From NCBI GenBank assembly GCA_963757265.1, contig CAVWRA010000006.1:1426001-1490000 (forward strand): DNA of 64,000 nt. The letters are read 5' to 3'. The notes beneath the pieces were generated by a model, which ran no database searches, was not told the DNA's origin, and worked only from the letters and a program-made list of their open reading frames with translations. How positions within the stretch are numbered: the stretch's first letter is position 1; the number at the start of each line of letters is the position of its first letter. Shown here piece after piece: positions 27,907 to 35,636 of this stretch. The DNA is from CAIVVT01 sp963757265 (lineage in GTDB: Bacteria; Acidobacteriota; Terriglobia; Bryobacterales; Bryobacteraceae). The position numbers were made by a program, and so were the translations under genes.

Positions 27907-30639
27907 ATGCTCCCCAACTTCTCAAGAACTCTGGCCCTGCTTGCACTTCTCTGTGCCGCCTGTCTCTGCGCCAACGCCGCCGTTCTCACGGTGCAGGTGA
28001 GCGACCCCAGCGGTTCCCCCGCCCTGGGCGCGCAGGTGGAATTGCGCGCCGCCTCGGGCGCGCCCGCCGGATCTGTGAAAACCGGGGCCGATGGGAAGGC
28101 CGAATTCACTGCCCTCCCGGCCGGGCACTACACCCTGCGGATCACGCTGCGCGGCTTCAGTCCCGTCGAGCGGGCGGTCGAGGTCGCCGGCGCCGGGCCG
28201 CTCCAGATCGCTATCACTCTGGCTCTCGCGCCCGGCCAGGAAGAGATCGAAGTCACTTCCCATGCCGGCGCGCTGGCCAATAACGACCCCAACTACCGGG
28301 CGCTGCGCGACGCCGGAACGGTGGAAACCTACAGCGTCAACGAACTCATCATCAAGCGCGACCGCGGCGTGCTGGTGCTGCACCAGGGCCGCATCAGCTT
28401 CACCTCCGCGGTGCTGGGCCGCGTGACCATGGCGTCCTTTTCCGGCAACGGCGAATTCAAGCTCACGCCCTTGCCCGCCAGTGAGGTGGAGTATCTGCGC
28501 CACTTCACGAGCGAGGATGCGATCCATGAGGAGTTCAACCGGCTGGCCCTGGCTTTCACCGACGACACCTATCGCGAGATTTCGCAACAGGCGCACAAAG
28601 AGGACGGCGCGCCGGAGATGCACGCCTTGAACGGCCTGCGCGAGCGCCTGCGCCAGCGCCAGGAGCGGCCGCGCAGCCAGCTCGAGTTCCTCCTCACCGA
28701 CGAATCGATGGATAACGTCAACGCCGACGTTCTGGCCGATCTGTACAACCCTGGCCGGGCCGGCTTCTTCAACGCCTACATCACGGGCAAAAAACACTCC
28801 GACCTGCGATTCGAGGTGCGCCCGCGGGGCGTTTTGCTGAGCCTGCTGGCGCCGGAGGAAGTGGCCGTGATCAACGTCAACGTGGAGGGCAAGGAGGAGG
28901 GCATCTGGTACCTGGCGCACTTCGAGCGCGAATACCAGGCCGGTGTCGCCAGTTCGAATGAGGACCGCCGCGCGGTGCATGCCGAGCATTACTCGATTGA
29001 GACGGTCATCGGACGCGGCAACCGTCTGTCGGCCGTCGCCGATCTGACATTCACGCCCCTGATCGACGGCGAACGCCTGATCAAGTTCGGCCTGCTGCCT
29101 GCGCTTCGGGTGACGCGCGTCAGCGCCAACAACCGGGAGATCCCTTACATCCAGGAAGGCCGCAAGCGCGACGGGTCGTTCTACGTGATCTGGCCGGAAC
29201 GGCTCAAGACCGGCAGCCGCTATCAGGTCAAAATCGAGTACGAAGGCAATCAGGTCGTGCACGACGAGGGCTCGGGCAATTTCTCGGTCGAGGCCCGGAC
29301 CAGCTGGTATCCCAGTCTCAATTCCTTCAGCGACCGCTCGACTTTCGATCTGACCTTCAAATTCCCGAAGCAATACACGCTGGTCGGCGTGGGAAAACTC
29401 GATAAGGAGTGGAAAGAAGAAGGCTTCAGCGCCGCCCATTGGGTGTCCGAGATACCGCTCGCGGTGGCCGGCTTCAACTACGGTCTGTACAAGAAGAAGG
29501 AGCTGACGGATCCGCAAACCAAGTACGTCGTCGAAGCCTATGCGACCGCGGACGTGCCGGCCTACCTGCGCGATCACGGCTTCGGCGCGATGACGCCATC
29601 GGCCATGGCGCAGAATGCGCTCGTCAACACGGAGAACGCCATCCGCCTGTACCGCGCCTATTTTGGCGACGCGCCGTACGGCCGCATCGCCGTGACCCAG
29701 CAGCCGGCCTTCGGTTTCGGCCAGTCCTGGCCGACGCTGGTCTACCTGCCCGTCAGCGCTTTCCTCGACGCCACCCAGCGCTATAGCCTCATGGGCGGCA
29801 ATACGTTCCGCTTCGCCGAATTCATCCAGGAGGTCACCCCGCACGAAGTGGCCCACCAGTGGTGGGGACACATGGTGGGCTGGGCCTCGTTTCACGATCA
29901 GTGGCTGTCGGAAGGCTTCGCCGAGTACTCCGCCGGGCTGTTCACCGAGTCAATTGAGCACAATCCCGCCAAAACGAAAGAGTTCTGGGATCACCTGCGC
30001 AAGCACATCACGGACAAGAACGAATACGGGATCAGCCCCAACGACGCCGGTCCCGTGTGGACCGGATTGCGGCTGAACACGTTTCGCACGCCCGGTGCGT
30101 ACAACCGCGTGGTCTACCCCAAAGGCGCCTACGTCCTGCACATGCTCCAGATGATGATGCAGGACCCCAAGACCGGCGACCAGCGCTTCATTGAGATGAT
30201 GCATGACTTCGTCCAGACCTACTACGGCCGCAACGCCTCCACCGAGCAGTTCCAGAGCATGGTCGAGAAGCACATCGATCCGCACATGGACCCCACCGGG
30301 CACGGCCGGATGGACTGGTTCTTCGACGAATGGGTGCGCGGAACTGAACTGCCGGGCTATCGTTTCGAGTATTCGCTGACGCCGCAGCCGGACGGCAAGC
30401 TGCTGCTGCGCGGAACCGTGCAGCAAAGCGGAGTCTCCGATAAATTCTGGATGGTCGTGCCGGTGTATGGCGATTTCGGCTCCGGGCCGGTGCGCATCGG
30501 CCGCCTGGCGCTGCACGGCGCCGCCACTTCAAAGGAATTCCGCGTCGCGCTGCCGCAGAAACCGAAGCGGCTCATGATCGACGCCCACAATGACATCCTG
30601 GCGCGCGAGATCGACAACAAAGAGGTGAGCGCGCAGTAA
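27907..30639 (+). CDS. Secreted M1-family metallopeptidase with CarboxypepD_reg-like domain
   Basis: 910-aa zinc aminopeptidase-like protein. The signal peptide MLPNFSRTLALLALLCAACL decides the start at 27907; an ATG at 27868 lies upstream in frame. A carboxypeptidase regulatory-like beta domain covers residues ~20-110 (VSDPSGSPALGAQVELRA). A long middle region is unassigned. The M1 catalytic motif HEVAHQWWG is at about residues 646-654, with the third zinc ligand Glu in SEGFAEYSAG 18 residues on. Likely periplasmic or surface peptide degradation. The C-terminal ~100 residues form a beta domain. Confidence 0.88.
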   Translation: MLPNFSRTLALLALLCAACLCANAAVLTVQVSDPSGSPALGAQVELRAASGAPAGSVKTGADGKAEFTALPAGHYTLRITLRGFSPVERAVEVAGAGPLQIAITLALAPGQEEIEVTSHAGALANNDPNYRALRDAGTVETYSVNELIIKRDRGVLVLHQGRISFTSAVLGRVTMASFSGNGEFKLTPLPASEVEYLRHFTSEDAIHEEFNRLALAFTDDTYREISQQAHKEDGAPEMHALNGLRERLRQRQERPRSQLEFLLTDESMDNVNADVLADLYNPGRAGFFNAYITGKKHSDLRFEVRPRGVLLSLLAPEEVAVINVNVEGKEEGIWYLAHFEREYQAGVASSNEDRRAVHAEHYSIETVIGRGNRLSAVADLTFTPLIDGERLIKFGLLPALRVTRVSANNREIPYIQEGRKRDGSFYVIWPERLKTGSRYQVKIEYEGNQVVHDEGSGNFSVEARTSWYPSLNSFSDRSTFDLTFKFPKQYTLVGVGKLDKEWKEEGFSAAHWVSEIPLAVAGFNYGLYKKKELTDPQTKYVVEAYATADVPAYLRDHGFGAMTPSAMAQNALVNTENAIRLYRAYFGDAPYGRIAVTQQPAFGFGQSWPTLVYLPVSAFLDATQRYSLMGGNTFRFAEFIQEVTPHEVAHQWWGHMVGWASFHDQWLSEGFAEYSAGLFTESIEHNPAKTKEFWDHLRKHITDKNEYGISPNDAGPVWTGLRLNTFRTPGAYNRVVYPKGAYVLHMLQMMMQDPKTGDQRFIEMMHDFVQTYYGRNASTEQFQSMVEKHIDPHMDPTGHGRMDWFFDEWVRGTELPGYRFEYSLTPQPDGKLLLRGTVQQSGVSDKFWMVVPVYGDFGSGPVRIGRLALHGAATSKEFRVALPQKPKRLMIDAHNDILAREIDNKEVSAQ

Positions 30640-30642
30640 CTG

Positions 30643-30684
30643 GGGCCTGTTCACCCTACCCGTCCACGTAGCGTGAGCAGGCCC
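30643..30684. terminator. Bidirectional hairpin between convergent genes
   Basis: GGGCCTGTTCAC and GTGAGCAGGCCC form a 12-base stem with one G-T wobble and an 18-base loop, exactly between the stop of the M1 peptidase gene and the stop of the DUF2103-like gene. There is no long T tract, so it could be a weak intrinsic terminator or an mRNA 3'-end stabiliser for both transcripts. Confidence 0.55.
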
Positions 30685-31001
30685 TACCATTTGCGCTTTT
30701 CCAGCGCCGCCTCGATGATGCCCTCCAGGGCGATCTTCTCGAGCGCCGTGCTGATGAACAGCTCCTGCCGCGACCCGGCCGCCAGCGCGATCGCTTTCCA
30801 GCCGTTTTGCGTCGGCACCGTCACGCGGATCTTCACCTCGCCGCGGGCGTCGCGCACGGCTTTGATCACGCCCGGCACGATCGTGCGGATCTCCTCCCAC
30901 TCCAGCAGGCGCTCCAGCACCGGCCGCAGCCCTTCGATGATGCTGTGCTCGATCTTGAGCCGCCCGTCCACCGCCCGCAGGCGCATCTTTCTGCCGCTCA
31001 T
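30684..31001 (-). CDS. DUF2103-like hypothetical protein
   Basis: 105 aa from the ATG at 31001, which has a GGGAGAGG ribosome binding site. The pattern KIEHSIIEGLRPVLERL, then IRTIVPGVIK, then GWKAIALAAGSRQELFIST resembles the DUF2103 family of predicted small metal-binding proteins; the assignment is from memory of the family pattern and is moderate. It is the last gene of the bamA-surA-tamB operon, 28 bases after tamB. Its role there is unknown. Confidence 0.6.
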   Translation of the reverse strand: MSGRKMRLRAVDGRLKIEHSIIEGLRPVLERLLEWEEIRTIVPGVIKAVRDARGEVKIRVTVPTQNGWKAIALAAGSRQELFISTALEKIALEGIIEAALEKRKW

Positions 31002-31029
31002 CGCCTCTCCCGCCGCGCTGCCCGCCGCC

Positions 31030-34000
31030 TCATTTGATCCGCTTCTTGAGCACAATATCGGCGCCGAAAATGCCGTTCTCATCGCGCACCGCGATCAGCG
31101 ACCACTCCGGGCTCAGGTTCCACTCGAACTGCACCACCTGCTGCTGCGCCTGCCGCAGGCTGGTGACGAGCGTCATGGTCATGTCGCGCGAGATCGACTG
31201 TTCCACCGTGATGCGCGCCTGCGGAATGTTGTCCACGCCCGTCACCTGCGGATCGATCTTGATGCGGCTGGCGCCGAAGAAGCGCTCCACGCGCTGTGAA
31301 ACGGCGCCGCTCAGCGCTCCGCCCAGCAGCGAGTTCGTGCTGTCCTCGGTGAGCGCCGGATTGCCCGTCCCCGGAGCCATCGGCAGCGCCGTGCTCTGCG
31401 CCGCCGGCGCGCGCCCCACCGTCAGCAGCGCCAGAATCTCGCTGGCCTGCAGCGGCGGTTCGCTGCGGTAGTTCACCTTCAGGCGGTTCAGCGGCCCCTC
31501 GACGTTGATATACACCGTCACCCCGCGCACGCGCGTCTCCAGGTCCAGATCCAGCGACGGCGCCAGCGTCGCCGTGCTGTAAAACAGCAGCTCGCCGCGC
31601 GAGATCGTGTAGCGGTTGCCGAAAAACTGCACCTGCCCCTGGTGCACCAGCACCCGGCCCAGCACCACCGGCTTGATCAGGCTGCCGCGCAGCCGCAGGT
31701 CGGCTTCGGTCTGGACCTCCTGCGTGTACTGGCTCACCAGCGTGGCGTTGGGCGTCGTCCGGATGCGAACGTCGAACTGGATATTGCGCAGGAACTCGCT
31801 GTCCGTGGCGATCAGCGGCATCGGGCTGCCCGACTGCGCCACCATGGCCGCCATGTCGGTCCTGGCATTGAATCCCGACCGCGCGATCGTCAGCGTCCCC
31901 GACAGCAGACTTCGCGCCGGTGTCCCCACCAGCGCCAGATCCCCGTCCAGCACCGTGCTGACGCCTTGGGGATAGCGCACCCGCACGTTGGTCGCCTTGG
32001 CCTGCAACCGGTAGCTGATCTCGTTTCCGAAGGCGACGAATCCCGAAAGCTCGAACGTGCCCGATCCGGTGTGCCCGGTGATCTTCTCGATGTTCGCGCG
32101 GTTGCGTTCGAAGTACACCGTGCCGCTGGCGTCCTCAATCCCGTTGGGCACGTCCTGCAAGGACAGCGAGCCGTTGGAAAACGTCATCCGGCCGCTCAAC
32201 TGCGGATCGTCGGCCGGGCCGCGCAGCGTCGCGTCCACCCGGGCCGTGCCCGCCACCTGCAGGCCGGGCCGGAAATTGCCCGCCACCGCCAGGTTGACCG
32301 AGCCGCTGAGCTGAACGTCCCACGGCGCACGCGAGTTGAAAGTGTAGCCGCCGGAAATCGTCACGTCGGTCTGGCGCGCCGTCAATTTCGCTGTGCCGAT
32401 CCGCACGCCGTTGCGGTCGGCCTCCAGATGGATCACACTGGCGTTGCGCAAGGTCAGGTCACTGGGATCGATTTGCGTGTCCAGAATCTGGTCGCTGCGC
32501 GGCCGCACCTCCATGCTGGCAATCGACGCCCAGGCCCGGAACTCCTCCGGCCGCGCCAGCGGCACCTTCCACGCCAGGTTGCCTTCGACGAATCCGCGCA
32601 CCGGCAGGGCCTCGCGCGGTTGCCCCGGCGCCGGCGCCGAGGCGATCGACCGGATCAGGCGCAGCGGCAGCCGCGGCGCCTCGATCTGGCCCTCCAGCAC
32701 GGAGTCGCCCCCCAAGCCCAGCGTGGCCAGGCCCATCACGCGGATGCCCTCGATCAGCGCGCTGATTTCGATGCGCGCTCGGCCCTCCTCGGGACGCACC
32801 AGCGCCTCCACGCGGCCCAGCGGAGCCTCATCCAACGTCAGGTTGTCGGCCAGAATCCGGCCCTCCAGGCGCTCCGGGCGCGCCGCCCCGTGGTCGATCC
32901 GGATCGCTCCCGCCAGCTCCGCGTCCAGCATCCCGTCGAGCCCCGGCCGCACCGCCATCAGGTTCTCCAGCTTGCTCAACGCGAGCTTCGCCAGGTGCAC
33001 GTTGAACTCCAGCCGCCCGCTGCCCCACTCGCCGCTCTTATGGTCGTAGACGCCCTGGCCCGTGATTCGCGCGGCATCGGCCGTGAGATCGGCTTCCACC
33101 GCTTCGCCGCCGCCGCTGTGGAACCGGATCTGGCCTTTGACGTTTTCGATTCTTTCTCCGCGCCACCGGATTTCCGGCGCATCCACCGCCACCGTCGCCT
33201 CGGGCCGGTCGTACGTGCCGTGCACCCTCACCGTGGCGTCCATCGTTCCTCCCGCGCCCGTCGTGAGCCCCAGCGTGCGCGACAGATCCGCCAGGTCGGC
33301 CTTCTTCAACGTGAGCTCGGCTTCAATGAGGGAAGCGCCGCTGAGCTTCCAATCCGTCAGGGCCGCCGATACCGAACCGCTGACCACCGCCGTTCCTTGC
33401 CGGACGCGGAAGCTCTTCAGATTCACCTGCCCCGGCGAGACTTGCCCCGCACCCTGCAGCTCATCCAGCCGTACACCCTGATAAACCACGTTCGTCGCGT
33501 CCAGCGTGCCGCTGACCGCCGGCCGCTCCAGCGGTCCGGCCACCGTGCCGGAGGCCTGCAGCGTTCCGTGCTCCAGACGGAACGGCAGTTGGACGTCCGC
33601 TTGCTGCAGCCCCTTCCGCAGCCCGTCCTCCAGATCCTTCGAATCTGTGGTCGTAAGTGCGACATCCAGGCGCTGATCGAGCAGCCCTTCGAAACTGGCA
33701 TGACTCGCACTCGTGTCCAGGGTCGATGGGCCGAAGCGCAGTGTGTGCCCCGCCTGCTGCCACTCAAAGTCGATCGCCGCCCGCAGCGGCCACTGCCCGT
33801 CGTCGGGCCTCACCTGGAGCTGCCCGCCCAGCACGGTCCCGCTGACTGCGCTGCCCGCCCACGCCGCGCTGAAATGCGCCTCCCCCGTCGCCCGCGCCGC
33901 CCATTCGTTGGGGATGAAATCGAACAGCGCCCTCAGGCGTTGCACCTCCACGCCCGTCAACTCGCCGCCGATCTCCAGCCGGCTCCAGCTTTGCCACGCG

Positions 34001-34998
34001 CCGGAGCCCGCGAGCGTCCCGCCCAGCAACCGGCCGTGCAGCGCGTCACAGCGCACTCCTTGCGGCCCCAGCTCGCACGTCCCTTCGGCCGCGATCGGCT
34101 CCATCTGCCGGCCGAGAATTGTGAATACCATCCCCTCGCCGTGCGCCTTGGCCGTGGCCCGCCAGTCTGCTGGACTCCAGCGCCAGACACCGGTCACTTG
34201 GAATGCCCCCGCCCGCAGCGACCCGCTCACCAGGTCCGCCACGTTGAATTCGGTTTGATAGCGCCCCTCCGCCGCCGGGTGCGCGAAGTTCTCCACCACG
34301 CCGTCCAGGCTCAACCAGCTCTTCCCTGCCGTCAGCAGCAGCCGGCTGGCCCGCAGCCGCGTGGCTTCCAGCGCCAGCTCTCCCTCCACCCCTATTGCCG
34401 GCAGGCCCGGCGATTCGATGCGCTCAATCTTCAGCCGCGTCTCGTAACGCTCCGGCAGGCGCGCGTATCGCAGCTCCGCATCCAGGCCCCCCAGCCGGCC
34501 GCTGAACTCGACGTTGTGCGCCGCCACTTCGGCCTGGCCCGCGATGATCTCCGCCTGGCCGATGCGCAACTTCAGCAGATCCGCCACCAGGTTGCCCCGC
34601 GCCGGCCCGGCCGGATGCGGCAGGTTGGTCGTTCCATCCGCGGCCACGTAAATATGCACTTCGGGCCGCTCCACTCTCAGCGCGCGGATGTCCAGCCGCC
34701 GCTTGAGCAGCGTGCCCGGCCCCAGCCTCAGCCGCACCTGCCGGACGCGCAACAGCGGCGCCTGCCCGGGGCCCTCCCGCCCGTGCACCACCACGCCGCC
34801 GGCCTCCGCCTCCAGTTGACGCCAATGGAAATCGAACCGCCCGATCTCGACCCTGCCCCCGGTCGCGACTTCGATCTCGCGTACCAGCTTCTGCCGCACC
34901 TGCTCGCGGAACCACTCGCTGCGCAATACCAGCGCCGCGGCCACGCCCAACCCCGCCATGGCCGCCACCGCGCCCGCCGCCATCCAGCGGCCCCTCAC
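31030..34998 (-). CDS. tamB: TamB-like translocation/assembly module protein
   Basis: Large inner-membrane-anchored periplasmic protein, 1322 aa, that bridges to an Omp85 partner and takes part in outer-membrane protein or lipid delivery. An N-terminal membrane anchor (MAAGAVAAMAGLGVAAALVL) is followed by an AsmA-like region and long beta-helical repeats. The C-terminal TamB (DUF490) domain is recognised by SFMITS-like blocks such as VTVYINVEGPLNRLKVNY and SEILALLTVGR. The GTG at 34998 overlaps the stop of the upstream chaperone gene (GTGA), which decides the start; an ATG at 34983 is possible. It lies downstream of a BamA/TamA-like gene, supporting a TAM-type complex. Confidence 0.88.
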   Translation of the reverse strand: MRGRWMAAGAVAAMAGLGVAAALVLRSEWFREQVRQKLVREIEVATGGRVEIGRFDFHWRQLEAEAGGVVVHGREGPGQAPLLRVRQVRLRLGPGTLLKRRLDIRALRVERPEVHIYVAADGTTNLPHPAGPARGNLVADLLKLRIGQAEIIAGQAEVAAHNVEFSGRLGGLDAELRYARLPERYETRLKIERIESPGLPAIGVEGELALEATRLRASRLLLTAGKSWLSLDGVVENFAHPAAEGRYQTEFNVADLVSGSLRAGAFQVTGVWRWSPADWRATAKAHGEGMVFTILGRQMEPIAAEGTCELGPQGVRCDALHGRLLGGTLAGSGAWQSWSRLEIGGELTGVEVQRLRALFDFIPNEWAARATGEAHFSAAWAGSAVSGTVLGGQLQVRPDDGQWPLRAAIDFEWQQAGHTLRFGPSTLDTSASHASFEGLLDQRLDVALTTTDSKDLEDGLRKGLQQADVQLPFRLEHGTLQASGTVAGPLERPAVSGTLDATNVVYQGVRLDELQGAGQVSPGQVNLKSFRVRQGTAVVSGSVSAALTDWKLSGASLIEAELTLKKADLADLSRTLGLTTGAGGTMDATVRVHGTYDRPEATVAVDAPEIRWRGERIENVKGQIRFHSGGGEAVEADLTADAARITGQGVYDHKSGEWGSGRLEFNVHLAKLALSKLENLMAVRPGLDGMLDAELAGAIRIDHGAARPERLEGRILADNLTLDEAPLGRVEALVRPEEGRARIEISALIEGIRVMGLATLGLGGDSVLEGQIEAPRLPLRLIRSIASAPAPGQPREALPVRGFVEGNLAWKVPLARPEEFRAWASIASMEVRPRSDQILDTQIDPSDLTLRNASVIHLEADRNGVRIGTAKLTARQTDVTISGGYTFNSRAPWDVQLSGSVNLAVAGNFRPGLQVAGTARVDATLRGPADDPQLSGRMTFSNGSLSLQDVPNGIEDASGTVYFERNRANIEKITGHTGSGTFELSGFVAFGNEISYRLQAKATNVRVRYPQGVSTVLDGDLALVGTPARSLLSGTLTIARSGFNARTDMAAMVAQSGSPMPLIATDSEFLRNIQFDVRIRTTPNATLVSQYTQEVQTEADLRLRGSLIKPVVLGRVLVHQGQVQFFGNRYTISRGELLFYSTATLAPSLDLDLETRVRGVTVYINVEGPLNRLKVNYRSEPPLQASEILALLTVGRAPAAQSTALPMAPGTGNPALTEDSTNSLLGGALSGAVSQRVERFFGASRIKIDPQVTGVDNIPQARITVEQSISRDMTMTLVTSLRQAQQQVVQFEWNLSPEWSLIAVRDENGIFGADIVLKKRIK

Positions 34999-35636
34999 CG
35001 GAACGCCTCCTCGAAATAGCGGATTTTCACCTGCTGCCGCGCCTGCCCCAGCCACTGCTCCAGCGCCGCCGTCGTCTTGCGGTAGCTCAGCAGCTTGACA
35101 ATGCTCTCCCGCTGCTCATCCAGCCGCGGCGGCTCCACGCCCCGCCGCTTCGCCTCCGGCACGACTTCCTTTTCGTAGGTCTCCTGGATCTCCGCGTCGC
35201 TCACCTCCACGCCCGGGCTGAATCGGAAATCGACGAATCGCAGCAGCGCGATCTCGTAGAACACCTCGGCCCTCAATTCCTCGGCGCTGAACCCGTAGCG
35301 CTCCAGCGACCGCGCGAACGCCCCGGCCTCTTCGTTGCGCGCCTTGCGGATCTGCTCGACGCTCGCCTCCACCTCGCCTGCTGTTGGTGGTGTATAGCGG
35401 TTCAACTCCAGTTCGCGCCGCACCAGCGCCTGGTCGATCAGCCGCTCCGCGGCCTTGCGCCGCGCCTCGGGACTGAGGTCCGGCTCGCGGTTCTGCATGA
35501 ACGCCTCCAGCCGCAAGTGGCGCCGCACCGCGCTCGCGGTGATCACCTGCGCGCCCACCTGCACCGCCACCCGGTCCAGCGTTTCGCCCGCGGCCAGCGC
35601 CGCCAGTGCAATCAGCCATGCCGCCGCGCGTCCCAT
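34995..35636 (-). CDS. SurA_N-type periplasmic chaperone without PPIase domain
   Basis: 213 aa. A signal peptide (MGRAAAWLIALAALAAGETL) is followed by the SurA N-terminal-like helical chaperone region: VAVQVGAQVITASAVRRHLRLEAF and later RLIDQALVRREL. No parvulin (rotamase) domain is present, unlike full-length SurA (~430 aa). Overlaps of ATGA with bamA and GTGA with tamB place it inside the outer-membrane assembly operon. It probably escorts unfolded outer-membrane proteins to the Omp85 protein (inference from family and context). Confidence 0.8.
   Translation of the reverse strand: MGRAAAWLIALAALAAGETLDRVAVQVGAQVITASAVRRHLRLEAFMQNREPDLSPEARRKAAERLIDQALVRRELELNRYTPPTAGEVEASVEQIRKARNEEAGAFARSLERYGFSAEELRAEVFYEIALLRFVDFRFSPGVEVSDAEIQETYEKEVVPEAKRRGVEPPRLDEQRESIVKLLSYRKTTAALEQWLGQARQQVKIRYFEEAFR

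Noticed and set aside
31642..35019. 1125-codon open frame opposite tamB
   Set aside because: Arg/Gln/Pro-rich shadow caused by GC bias; tamB on the other strand has full family features.
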